Shown piece after piece: positions 1 through 9,716 of a stretch of DNA of 64,000 bases (the first letter of the stretch is position 1; the number at the start of each line of letters is the position of its first letter). The DNA lies in NCBI GenBank assembly GCA_949316235.1, contig OX438750.1, forward strand, positions 19,222,865-19,286,864. Direction: 5' to 3'. Both the position numbers and the translations under genes were made by a program. The DNA is from Oegoconia quadripuncta. Its lineage: Eukaryota; Arthropoda; Insecta; Lepidoptera; Autostichidae. The notes beneath the pieces were generated by a model. The model had not been told where the DNA came from. It saw only the letters and a list, made by a program, of their open reading frames with translations, and made no database searches.

Positions 1-461
1 ATAAAAATATTGGATATTTAGGAAAGCCACGAAAACTATGATATCTAAAAACTGTGTCGAAACAGCTTAACCGATTTTCATGTAAAAGTTTAGTATTTGA
101 CATTTATTTGTTTGATTGATATAAATATCTTATTAATTGAATTTGAATGAATTGAATGTTATAATATTTTAATTTGCTTGTATTTTGACATCAGAAGTTG
201 ACCGAATATTCGGTTTTATTGACAAAAATGCGTTTTAAATCTTATGTTTTATTGAAAACTTTATTTTTAATCACTTAATGTGCACCTGAAAAGGTAGGGT
301 TTGGCGATACCATTTTACTGAATGCAAAAAATCTGCAAATTTGTAACCCAAACTTACATGCAATAAATTCATTTAATTTCATTTCATAGTATTTGATATA
401 AAAACCTGCACTCAAATTGGACTACTATCACTGAGATACCTTGTGATAAAGACTAGACACA
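1..461. other. AT-rich non-coding DNA
   Basis: AT-rich sequence with many stops in all frames. I see no repeat shared with the rest of the window and no exon-like signal. Confidence 0.5.
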
Positions 462-535
462 TTGTCAAACAACGCCGTCAAGCACATAACACCCGTCGTT
501 TTTCGTCGGGGGTTAAAAATACGGAGATTATCTAA
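462..535 (-). repeat. Fragment of dispersed repeat L
   Basis: Read on the minus strand this gives the 'cgacgaaaaacgacgggtgt' core followed by a TTTGACG-type stretch. Diverged forms of the same core recur at about 10535 and 34310 on the plus strand. From memory this is a very common lepidopteran dispersed repeat. Only the start of the element is present here. Confidence 0.6.
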
Positions 536-639
536 CGGCAGTAGGAATAGCGGAGCCATTAAAAGTTTTTAAGGTGGCCCGATGTAGTTACCATAACTTA
601 TATCCTTATAAAAATTACCCAATTGTTGCAAAATCACAG

Positions 640-1015
640 CAAGCCTTTTGTTGAGCATGTGCATGTTTATGTCATTGGGTCTGTTTTGTATATAAGTGGG
701 CGGTATGTCAATACGTCATTCTCAACCGTTGGGAAGCCAACGGCAAATGCTAATTGGGTCATCATCAACAGTCTTACACATCTCCCCACTAAAGGCACAG
801 CCTCCTCTTACTGGGTCATACTCCACTACGCGGGCCCAGTGGGGATTGGTGGATTTATGTCAGACTGGTGGTCACTTGAAAACCACCGGGACCGACTATT
901 AAACAGGCCCGAAAGCACGGAAATATTTCCATTAAAATGCCACTAGTCACCTATCTAAGAACTGACCTTGCGAGACATTGCTTAACTTCGCTAACCGAAT
1001 ACGAATACGATGGAG
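640..1015 (+). repeat. Dispersed repeat H, copy 1
   Basis: About 250 bp (760-1010) align by eye with 61375-61655. Shared pieces include a CATCATCA start, CCCCACT, GGGCCCAGT/GGGTCCAGT, GATTGGTGGATTT, GTCAGACTG, CACGGAAATATT and AGTGCCACTAGT, then GACATTGCTTAA-like text. The two open frames here (up to 107 codons) are not supported by the second copy, so I treat them as chance. The transposon class is not clear. Confidence 0.65.
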
Positions 1016-1045
1016 TAGAAGACCAGCTGTATGATGTGCAAAAAG

Positions 1046-1296
1046 TTTTTTTTATAATGCACAACGAGTTCGTACTTGATCTCAATCACACCTGATGTTA
1101 AGTGAAGATGAGGTCGAAGGTGGAAGCGTACTGACCCGGAAACGGCAACGCATTTGGGGGACTGGCTATCTTATCTCTGACAATCGGAACACAACAATCC
1201 TATTAACATTTGCTTGACGGCAGATTTAGATAAGATGGTGGTAGCTAGCCAGGCGGAGATTTAAATTGCCCTACCATCAATCATCAATAAAGTACC
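1046..1296 (-). mobile_element. SINE A (tRNA-derived), head missing
   Basis: Minus-strand copy of the most frequent SINE in the window. It begins at an A-tail seen as a T-run at 1046-1053 and covers the body blocks CACACCTGATGTTAAGTGAA, TACTGACCCGGAAAC, GGGGGACTGGCTATCTTATC and TAGATAAGATGGTGGTAGC. The tRNA-like head seen in complete copies (for example 61877-62176) is absent. Confidence 0.85.
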
Positions 1297-1339
1297 ACAA
1301 TAGCAAACTTAATGCGACGTATAACAACTTGAATACAAT

Positions 1340-1462
1340 ATTCACGAACAGAGTGAATAGGCATTTACTGGGATTGCGTGCTACATCTTCGACCACATCG
1401 TTACTTTCCATCAGGTGAGATTGTGGTCAAATGCGAATCCAGTCAGTCATAAAAAAAAAAAA
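1340..1462 (+). mobile_element. 3' end of the Jockey-type LINE found at 17.4-19.5 kb
   Basis: The block GAATAGGCATTTACTGGG, then a CATCTTCGACCACATCG-like stretch, CATCAGGTGAGATTGTGG and a 12-A tail match the reverse complement of 17437-17565, the end of the long reverse-transcriptase ORF and its 3' UTR. Only about 120 bp are present, a severe 5' truncation as target-primed reverse transcription often leaves. Its poly(A) lies exactly at the left edge of the inverted duplication that follows. Confidence 0.8.
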
Positions 1463-1808
1463 CATTAAACTTAGAACTCCAATTTCATAGCTCCTATTAT
1501 ATACATAACGTCATGATATTCCAAACATTAGCGTTTGGTTGTGCCAAAGATTGAATTTCGAAATATACAGAAATGCGCATGTGATTCCTATCACACAAAA
1601 AAATTCGTAAAAGGCACCAATTAACATCTATAGATTTGCATGTTTTTCTACAATCTGTATTGGTGCCTTCAAGGAATCACATGCGCATTTCTGTATATTT
1701 CGAAATTCAATCTTTGGCACAACCAAACGCTAATGTTTGGAATATCATGACGTTATGTATATAATAGGAGCTATGAAATTGGAGTTCTAAGTTTAATGTT
1801 TTTTTTTT
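1453..1808. repeat. Perfect 137-bp inverted duplication (fold-back)
   Basis: Positions 1453-1589 are the exact reverse complement of 1672-1808, with an 82-bp spacer. The arms include the LINE A-tail on the left and the matching T-run on the right. The spacer carries a second smaller inverted relation: TTCGTAAAAGGCACCAA at about 1604-1620 pairs with TTGGTGCCTTTTACGAA at 1823-1839. A related uninverted sequence lies at 58810-59060. Perfect arms of this length imply a recent event or gene conversion. Confidence 0.9.
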
Positions 1809-1890
1809 CTTTACAATCTGTATTGGTGCCTTTTACGAAATTTTTTCGGAAGAGACGGCTTGATTTTGCGTGCCGAAACCACACAGCATT
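1809..1890. repeat. Right flank of the fold-back, related to 58.8-59.1 kb
   Basis: After the right arm come a GGTGCCTTTTACG block, GGAAGAGACGG, TTGATTTTGC and GCCGAAACCAC. The 58.9-59.05 kb repeat has the same order: GGTGTAACCTTT, GGAAGAGATGG, TTGGTTTTGCT, GCCGAAACCAC. This shows that the inverted segment belongs to a dispersed element. Confidence 0.55.
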
Positions 1891-2303
1891 AAGCATTACT
1901 TATTATATAGCTATAAGAAAAGTCACCAGAATTACCATGACAGTGGCAAGTTAAGGCGAACTGTTAGTCACCGCATAAAGTCACCCGTGGTTAGATGGGC
2001 CCGATAAGGTTAAACGCGGTTATTATTTTTCATAGCCAACATTCAAGAAAATATTCAATAAATAAAGTGCCTTAATTACGTTGAACGTGTAAGAAAGAGT
2101 TTAAGGGAATAATTAATGGCGATAAATTACTCTTAACTAAATATTTCTAGATTTTTCAAAAAGAACAGCGAACTGTTTCTTCCCGTGGTGTAAAAGACAG
2201 AATAGACAGCTGTGCGGAGTTTTCAAAGAGAATGGAAATGTTACGAGTGTTTAAGTGCGCGAGGCGTCCGCGTGTGTCTCAAAAGACACAACCTCGGTTT
2301 CGT
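1891..2303. other. Non-coding, no recognised feature
   Basis: Mixed-composition sequence with frequent stops. No second copy in the window and no splice-flanked open block seen. Confidence 0.4.
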
Positions 2304-2405
2304 ATTGATGTAGTATATCAACCATCGTACCCATTACATAAGGCCATTTGCCTATAGTATGGAACTAGATGGTGCTGTGTGTATGCCAAAGCATGTGTTC
2401 ATCTA
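2304..2405 (+). mobile_element. SINE C, 3' fragment
   Basis: GTAGTATATCAACCATC, then GCCTATAG, GGAACTAGATGG and GCTGTGTGTAT match the 3' half of the full SINE C at 4553-4835. The tRNA-like head is missing. Confidence 0.75.
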
Positions 2406-2417
2406 GCCAAAGTATTG

Positions 2418-2970
2418 GGTTGTGACTCTGTTTGCGAACTAACGGAAAGGTAAATGTTTGTTTGATGAATACGAACATTTATATCCATGACGGACGTATA
2501 TACAGGGTGTCCCTGGAAGTATGGATCAAATCGAACAGGGGCATGGGGAAGGTCATTCCCAAACTTTTTAACTCTATGAATGTCGGTGCCATTTTTGACG
2601 GTTCAAAAGTTATGATCAATTTTTTACATTTTCATATTATCGAATAGTGCTTATACAAAAAAAATTTTTTAAAGAAAGCTAGCAAAGCTATCAGCTTAAT
2701 TTTTTAATTAAAAATAATTAATTAAATTTTTTTTCTTATTTTTTTTCTTATTTTTTTTCTTATTTTTTTTTTTTTTTTTTAATTTTTTTTTTTCAGCTTA
2801 AGTTTGGGAATGACCTTCCCCATGCCCCTGTTCGATTTGATCCATACTTCCAGGGACACCCTGTATACATATTTATGTATGTTTATTCGTTATTTAGAAT
2901 CAATACTCCAAGTTTTGAGTTTGGGACTAGATGATTGGTGCAAGTGTACGAAATATTTAATATTTATCAT
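2418..2970 (+). mobile_element. SINE B split by a MITE
   Basis: The left part carries GGTAAATGTTTG and GATGAATACGAACATTTAT. After the insert, ATATTTATGTATGTTTAT, TAGTTTGGGACTAGATGATTGG-like text and GAAATATTTA continue in the same order as the intact SINE B at 55107-55340. The promoter B-box region is deleted in this copy. The interruption is the MITE at 2503-2863. Confidence 0.8.
2503..2863. mobile_element. MITE with CAGGGTGTCCC termini, TA target duplication
   Basis: A 361-bp element bounded by TA on both sides (2501-2502 and 2864-2865). It has near-perfect terminal inverted repeats of about 65 bp starting CAGGGTGTCCCTGG and ending CCAGGGACACCCTG. The interior is A/T-rich with long T-runs and contains no transposase. 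TA flanks and CAGGG termini suit a non-autonomous Tc1/mariner-type element. It sits inside SINE B, so it is younger than that SINE. Confidence 0.85.
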
Positions 2971-4552
2971 TCATTACATACAATTCTGCAGCAAGTACAG
3001 ATAGGTATATATTACTGCGTATGGATCGGCTCGTTAAATCAATTAAAATGATGCCATTGGAGTTAAAACGGGAGTTTAGAACCAATGGTAACTCAGTCAT
3101 ACACCGACTTCGATCGCGAACTGTCGTATCAAATGTTGATTTATGTTGTAAAAAATGCATCGCTTGCCACAGAAAAGTGACCAAAAACATTTCTTTAAAA
3201 GTATAACGAACTCGGTAAAACTCATATTTCTAATCAATATTGTACTTATATAGGCTGGGAGCATATATAAAAAAAATTTGGTTGGTCGCGGCTTTTGGTT
3301 TTGGCCATTTATTCTCAGCAGCCCTATTAGTTCGCGAGGATTCTAAGAGATGGCGCTGTTTTGTCTACTAAGAAAGGCGCAAAGAGATTTGTTAGCGCGA
3401 CCATATTTTAGCATATAAATTAGTAGCAGCAAGACAAAATTTACAGTGAATCAAAATGTGAAATTTGACCAGCGATACAAAACTATAACCGCTAAATAGC
3501 TATACGTAAGCAAACGGCGTACCTACCCCGTTAAGATTTTCCCTCCAATCCAAACGTCTTTAAATAAACAAAAACCGGGTTGATTGTTCCTAATGGTCGC
3601 AAACGGCCGGCCCCGGCTTAATTAAACAATAAATAGTCGAGAAACGGTTATAATATTCAAAAGCAGCTTTGGATTCGCATCACTCTCGGGTAATGTGTCA
3701 ACGTGGGGCGTGGGAAGCTATTCTGGAAGTCGCACGTTTCTCGTGCTTTCGTTCAATTTAAATAGAACAAGCGCGAATCAAGCCAGATAGGTGTGTTAGC
3801 GTGTGGGTTGCAAATATATTAATTAATTAACATTCAAGTTTAATAATATGCAAGTTAATGTTACTCAGAGAAACGGATAAGTTTCTGTTTCAGTGTAATG
3901 TGTACGTCATACTCTGTGGTTGTATTAGGTACTTGAATTTAATTCATTGTAATTTCTAATATTTTACTTTAAGGATAGTGACCAGTTTTCATATAAACTG
4001 GATAGCCACATGAAATAAGCATTGTAGTAACCTAAGTTAATATTGGTAGAGTCTAGTTTAGTAGTTAGGTATTGATCCCTTATGTATACATACAATTTTT
4101 TTTTTTTTTATGAAAACTCAATTTACCATTTTTATTACCAACATACAGAAAATATTTCATAATTTTTTAAAAGTACATGATTACAGTTTGCACGAAAATA
4201 GGTTACTATCGTTTACCCTTAAATACATAAATTTTACATTTGTATATACAAATAGTTTATCTCTAAAGTGTGATTGAAGAATTTGAACTGGTTGGTCCGG
4301 TAAAACTTAGCGAATCTACTATATAACATTTCGTATAAAAAGCAACTAAGATCTATTGTTTAGCCACAATAGTAATGCCAACTACATTACCATCTCCTTC
4401 GCCATTAGAAATAAAAAAAATCCAATCACGAGTATACAAAGCATTATCATTAGCGACGAACCCGAGCGATTACCATTCTATTACGTGATACGAGTTTAAA
4501 ATTATTCGATGATTATTTTCATATACATAGAACAACTATAGCTTTCATTATT
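2971..4552. other. Largely unique non-coding DNA
   Basis: No second copy noticed. A GC-richer stretch at about 3590-3830 has GGCCGGCCCCGG, TTAATTAA and GGGGCGTGGG. A small open frame at 3021-3206 has no supporting features. I call no gene. Confidence 0.4.
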
Positions 4553-4835
4553 GATCGACCTGTTTGGTGTAGTGGTTAGAAACTCTGACCACTATACCAA
4601 ATTGTCGCGGGTTCGAATCCCGCTAGGGGCATATGTTTGTGTGGTGAATACGGACATGTGTACCCGAGTTGTGGATGTTTTCATTTATTATAAGTATTTA
4701 TTTACAAAAAAAAAGTATTTATGTAGTATATCAACCATCTGGTATCCACAACACAAGCCTATAGTTGCTTACTGTGGAACTAGATGGCGCTGTGTGTATA
4801 TCCAAGGATATTTATTTATTTATTATTACATAAAT
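4553..4835 (+). mobile_element. SINE C, full length
   Basis: The tRNA-like head has an A box around TGGTGTAGTGGTTAG and a B box GGTTCGAATCC at about 4611, both typical of an internal RNA polymerase III promoter. The body runs to AACTAGATGGCGCTGTGTGT and ends in a (TATTT)n-like tail at 4810-4835. A second near-complete copy lies at 35629-35897 on the minus strand. The element needs a LINE enzyme in trans. The 109-codon frame over it is not a gene. Confidence 0.9.
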
Positions 4836-5370
4836 AATATGCAAATTCTACTAGCATTTCGAATGTTAAAGGTTGTATAAATGTTTTTTACTCAATAATG
4901 TTGTAACGGGTAAACAGATTTGGCTGAAATTTTCCCCACAGAACATAATAACGATGAAAGGAACACAATGTGATTTTGAATCTGCGCAAGATTGTAAATA
5001 TTATTGATAAAACCTTAACTTTAAAAAGCTAAAACAAATTTTAAAAGTATTGTTAATTAAAAATAGCCCCCCTTTTTCCTCCCAGAAAATGATATCATTG
5101 ATAAGTACATATACTGTCTAAAGTCTTATCCGATTTCACATTTACATACATACTTACACATAAATGCCTTTTTTGTTAATCTTAAGTTAATGGGTTATAT
5201 TTCTTATTCATTTACTTTATTATGGAAGGGTTTTCTAACACAAGTATCAATATACTTACAAGAAAACCCCAACATTAAATATGTTATTTATTTATCTATG
5301 ACAATGAAAATAACAATTGTTGATTATTTCATTTTCTCTTTATAGAACGAATTGATATATGTGAAGTTAA
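4836..5370. other. AT-rich non-coding DNA
   Basis: Nothing recognised beyond short A/T runs. A GGGTTTTCT/AGAAAACCCC pair around 5229-5269 could fold into a weak hairpin. Confidence 0.35.
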
Positions 5371-5374
5371 CTAA

Positions 5375-5800
5375 AAGCTTCCAAATGAACCGGCAGAAAT
5401 ATCGCCCAACTATTGTCGTTGCAGAATGGCCGACCCGAGAATAGTCGCCCGGCAGTCATTACCGCTGCCTGCTCGTTAACTCTCTCTAATTGCATCGGGT
5501 TAATATAGACTTTGTTAAATAAAATCTCTCATCTCCCCCTCCACCCCGTCGAGTTTTTTCGTTATTTACCGCGGTGCAGATGCCCTTAATGACGCGTTGT
5601 GAAACTTACGATGACACTTGTCGTTCCGGCTGGTCCGTGATGTTAATTGCAGAAGAAATTAAAGAATTTTCGCTTTACCCAACCCCGGGGTTGGAAAGGA
5701 CGGTCTGATGTACGAGGGAAATGTGATTCAACAATTAGAGACGGAACTTTTCTGGCGCGATGACGACGGGTTCGTGCGTAATTTTTTTAGGGTACGGCTA
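5375..5800. promoter_or_regulatory. Candidate cis-regulatory block (unique, GC-richer)
   Basis: Against AT-rich flanks this unrepeated segment has balanced composition and several short motifs. These include CTAATTGC and GTTAATTGC homeodomain-type cores, GGGTTAAT, and the palindrome AACCCCGGGGTT at about 5680-5691. No open frame with splice signals fits it. Calling it an enhancer is inference from composition and motif content. Confidence 0.25.
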
Positions 5801-5929
5801 CTGGAAGTTATGTTATGACACGTAGAGCCACGGTTGTTTATAAAGTTACGCAATTTCGTTTATAATTTTATCCATCGTGTACTTATTATAAGTCAATGCT
5901 ACTACAGCAATAGTATCATCGTCATCAGT

Positions 5930-6100
5930 AAATCATCATCATCAGTAATATCATCATCATTTTATTATTATGAGCCACAGGAAGTCCACTACTGATCAGA
6001 GGCCTCCCCTGTAGATGAACGGATGACCTAATAAAGGTCGTGGGAAGTTCCTGGATGGCAGTCCATATATGGCATAAAACGAATATCACCTATTGTGTAT
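5930..6100 (+). repeat. CATCATCAT-headed dispersed repeat
   Basis: An imperfect ATC-rich trinucleotide tract (5925-5965) leads into GAAGTCCACTACTGATCAGA and GGCCTCCCCTGTAG. Comparable text is at 40225-40290 (CGTCCACTGCTGGACAAAGG) and, more weakly, at 15895-15965. From memory this motif combination is common in lepidopteran dispersed repeats. Confidence 0.5.
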
Positions 6101-6968
6101 ATTGTTCAAGCATTGGTTTAACACATCGTCATGAGACAATGCGAAGGTTTGCAAGGGCTACTTACTGGGCTTTTAAAGCTTGACCACACGGTATTTGTTA
6201 AGGACTCTGACATTGCAAATTAAGTTAGCATAAGAACTGGATCCGTTTAACCAGTACCACAATCTGTAGGTTCTATGTGAGGCCGAGCAAACTTCTATAC
6301 ATATGTTTGATTTTATACTTTGGGAGTCTTACGTGATTATCCACACTGGAAGCCGATCTCTGGGATCTCAGGGTATAGTTAGTATAGTTAGTATAGTCTT
6401 TAATCAGAGGAATAGACATACATGTAAAATTTGCAGTGCTTATAGAGGCACATGAACCCTGCCAACAGGGCAATTTTTTAATAAGATGACTTCATAGGAT
6501 CTATGAAAAATATTTTTGAACATCGGAATATTGTCTAAGGATCGGTATACCTCAATATACTATAGGCACTATACCACGGTGTTTTATTTTTTTTGAGATC
6601 TTGGCTTGATCACTGTCGTCACGTCACGTCACGTCACGGTCACATTATTTATCATTGGATACTAATATATTAGAATTGAAATTATTTCCAAATAAAATTA
6701 TTTGGCAGCAGCTTTAAAATACAGCTCGTTCAATTCGAAGCCGTAACTTTAAAGTGATGAACTTCTGAAGATATTCTCGTCTCCGAGGCTGTTAAGAGTT
6801 GGAAGTAGTTGAATCTCAGAATTGGGAAGGCGTCACGTGGCTGGGACATTACGCTCAGCAATTCGCGCACGATTAAAATTATCCCACTCCATTATCGCTG
6901 AGGGAGTGACGAGATCCGCAGACTTACGTAATAATGAGAATTGACGAAAATATATAAATTATTATAAT
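6101..6968. other. Non-coding with two short tandem tracts
   Basis: About three copies of a TATAGTTAG unit lie at 6373-6399, and a (GTCAC)n run of about five units at 6615-6645. The rest shows no repeat or exon signal. Confidence 0.45.
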
Positions 6969-6969
6969 G

Positions 6970-7105
6970 TATTGTTCGTTCGTAAACACTATATTGTACA
7001 ACGTAACACAAGGGTAATACATTTAGTCAGAAAAGTGTATAAAGACGGATTTACCCCATGAGGGAAATCTTCCAGTTTACTATAATTGTATAAGACATCT
7101 ATTTT
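6970..7105 (-). mobile_element. CR1-type LINE 3' tail fragment
   Basis: Read on the minus strand: CTGGAAGATTTCCCTCATGG, a GGTAAATCCG-like stretch, TACAATATAGTG, ending in repeats. The same arrangement (GGAAGAGATC...GATAAGGCCGCC...CAATAAAG) recurs at 14461, 20752, 24215 and 30795. Only 3' UTR is present. Confidence 0.55.
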
Positions 7106-7232
7106 ATCAACAATGTTAATAAAATTTCCTTTCTGTGATTAAAAGGCACGGCACGAGTAGTTTTAGCCTTCGATTGTACCCTAGTGGTTGTAATTAATAA
7201 CGTAAACAGACTAATATTTTCGTATTTCGCAA

Positions 7233-7305
7233 CGAACAACTTTTTTATTCTTAATTATCCACATACTACGAGTATGTGGATAATTAAGAATAAAAAAGTT
7301 GTTCG
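7233..7305. repeat. Perfect palindrome, 35-bp arms, 3-nt loop
   Basis: 7233-7267 and 7271-7305 are exact reverse complements separated by ACG. The arms are A/T-rich and start CGAACAAC. No target-site duplication is obvious and no relative was seen in the window. Confidence 0.95.
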
Positions 7306-8885
7306 TACTATCTTTTCAAAAAAATTGTCAATAAATAGGCGAATAGGGTAGAGCAGAGAGTCGGCTAGAAACAAAAAATACTGACCTCGCAAAGAGCCTG
7401 ATTCCAATTACTAAAATTTAAAGAAATTCCTACAGTCGCCTAATGAGAGATTGTTAGGTCTATGATTAAGATGTTAACAAAGACGTTCAGCAAGACTGGC
7501 GTGATTCGAGAGAGCGGATGACGACGTGATTGGCGCCTTACTTAATTAATCCAAGGGCCGCTCTAATTAATAACAATAATTCCAATGCGAGTTGTCGTAG
7601 CGGTCCAGATGACGTCACCCGCTCCCGACTCCACACAATCGGCGACGGTCTTCACGGAAATAAACTTTAATTGTTTCGGATAATAGAAACCGGTGGGGTT
7701 GCCAGCTGTTCATCATGAAACTGGACCGTTGATGTATTTTTTTTTCGAGTGTTACCTGTTTACTGTAGCATTTTCTAATGCTATTCAATCAATCTCTCTT
7801 TATTACACAACTAACAAAAACTACCTTACACCGTACATCATCAATCGCACAAACAGGCGGCCTTATCGCTTACAGCGATCTCATCCAGGTAAATCTATAG
7901 AGCATATATTCGTATAGTCGACAGGCCTTTTTTTAACGTTTTTTTTTATCTTTGAAATACTTTAGTAACAAAGAACTGACATAGGTAAGTATTTAAAACG
8001 TTATGGCCTGAACTCAATATTCCTATTTTTCAGGCGAAATAGAGCATAATTAAATATTTTAAGCTTAAAAATAACCACGAGGAGCATATAAATAATGTAT
8101 AAATCTACAGTTTCACGTAAATAACTTATAGAAACAGTACTTATATAATAATTGATTGACTCTATTTAATAACTAACAACCAGATAATCCAAATGGTATA
8201 GACTATCTAAATAGAATAATTAGCGTTTGTAAGCCGTTTAGGCGTTACAATGCCACCGACAGACACACAGCTAGCAGCTTCTAACACTTCCTGTCATCGG
8301 GGCTTAAAAAAGAGCTCTGATTCAGTTACCGTTTACCATTGACGATCATATAAATAGCCTCCAAGAAATATCTGCCTAGTTAATAATTTATGCTTCATGA
8401 AACATTGTAGCAACCCTTGCAGACAGAAATTTAGGGTAAACAGTGACGAATATTAATTGTCGCATGATACAATACAAAAGGTCGCGGAAGCCAGGCAGAT
8501 CTCCCTCAAACTAAGTCACGGCGTAATTATTTGCACAATGCTGCCAACTTGTCTCAAGCAAATTTGTGTTTGTGGATACCGTACAAGGTACTAAGGGAGG
8601 TAGATCAAACGTGTCTTTGTTTTATCTCCTTGCGACGTGAAACCAAAGCGAATTTTCTTATGGCTTCGTTTACTTTATTTGCATTTTGTAAGTGTGTGCT
8701 TTTCATAAGAGCATTCTTTGTCTCGTCTTATTAACTAAAATTTTTTGTGAAGAGTTACTGAGGGTGAAAGTTTATTGATCAAAACAATTCGGAACTTTTT
8801 ATACCGAAACATATTGTTTTGATACTTGTAGTTTTTCTGTGTCTACAGCGTTTTTTCTCTGTGGTCTTTATTCTTCATTGTTCTT
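7306..8885. other. Mostly unique non-coding DNA
   Basis: No repeat family recognised apart from the candidate regulatory block at 7490-7690. Short open frames at 7693-7917 and 8531-8734 lack splice context and look random. Confidence 0.4.
7490..7690. promoter_or_regulatory. Candidate regulatory block with CRE and TAAT cores
   Basis: This unique segment contains a full palindromic CRE, TGACGTCA, at 7610-7617. It also has clustered homeodomain-type cores (TTAATTAATCC at 7544-7554, CTAATTAATAA at 7563-7573) and TTTAATTG near 7670. Composition is more balanced than the flanks. The enhancer reading is inference. Confidence 0.3.
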
Positions 8886-8889
8886 CTAA

Positions 8890-9362
8890 ATGCAAAAGTT
8901 TGGATGTTTGTTTGCTTATTTTATTTGATTTATTAGTAGGTACAAATCGTAGAGCGTAGTGGATATAATCACTTGTTTATTGCTCAATCACGCTGAAACG
9001 GATGAACGGAGTTGGCTGACATTTGGTATATTGATAGAATCAGTGGCGTGCACAGCGTTTTGTCAATTATTCCGATTAGTTCAACTCAAAGTTCAACGGG
9101 TTGAACTAACTGAATTTTTTTTCCAATTATTTCAACTTTATAAAAAGTTCATCAAAGTTGAAATGTCGCAGGGTAGGCAGAATGATAAAATTTGCTATTA
9201 ATTGAAAATTATTTTTCTGAGCACATACTATGAATCAGCGTCTTGACAGTTTGCTAGGGTAGGCACTTTCTTTCTGCCTGTGTAGAGGGCACGCCATATA
9301 GATACCGTGGATTAAGACGTAGGATATTTTTATCCCGATGAAGTGAGTAGTTCCGGCGGAAT
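8890..9362 (-). mobile_element. RTE-like 3' fragment split by a hAT-like MITE
   Basis: On the minus strand the two parts (8890-9040 and 9297-9362) rejoin into the order seen at 16118-16353: GGAACTACTCACTT, GGGATAAAAATATCCTA, GTCTTAATCCA, ATACCAAATGTC, TCATCCGTTTCAGCGTGATT, CAAACATCCAAAC. The interruption is the element at 9041-9296. Confidence 0.7.
9041..9296 (-). mobile_element. hAT-like MITE, copy A
   Basis: Starts CAGTGGCGTGC and ends GGCACGCCA, the terminal pattern of many hAT elements. The interior contains AATGATAAAATTTGCTATTAA and CAGAAAGAAAGTG-type text, which matches 34959-35169 in the opposite orientation. No transposase is present. An 8-bp target duplication is not clean: GATAGAAT on the left, ATAGATAC-like on the right. 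Confidence 0.7.
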
Positions 9363-9716
9363 ATACAAACATTTTTGATTTTTTATGGAAACCCAAATTT
9401 TGCAAAACATTGTGTGTATTATCGGATAACATTAAGTTAAGTATAGGCAGCGTTAATTTTTAAATGTAACCGATTTATAAAAGTTCGGCGAATCTAAGAA
9501 ATGATTATGGGAAGCACATAAAAAGAGCTCTGTTCAAATTTTTTTTATTATGTGATTTAGCCCAGAAATTAGAAAATATTTCATGTGAAACCTTGAAATA
9601 ATATTCCATTTTCCAAATAAAAAACAAATTTGGATATAGCTTTGAAAATCGCAGGAATTGGTACATATGATTAACGAAGAAAAAAGCTCCAATTTCATAC
9701 CTACAGACCCAATATT
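9363..9716. mobile_element. MITE G, copy 1 (one end lost)
   Basis: Extended match to 15025-15451 in the same orientation and to 12205-12626 reversed. Shared blocks include GATAACATTAAGTTAAGTAT, AATGATTATGGGAAGCACAT, GTGATTTAGCCCAGAAAT, GAAAATCGCAGGAATTGGTA and the end GACCCAATATT. The left terminus is missing where it abuts the RTE-like fragment. Overlapping short open frames are not conserved among copies. Confidence 0.85.

Noticed and set aside
4553..4640. tRNA gene at the SINE C head (also at the SINE A, B and D heads)
   Set aside because: A and B boxes are present, but the acceptor ends do not pair and each head is followed by a SINE body found in several copies.
7233..7305. microRNA precursor
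   Set aside because: Perfect 35-bp pairing with a 3-nt loop lacks the bulges and loop size usual for animal pre-miRNAs. Kept only as a palindrome.
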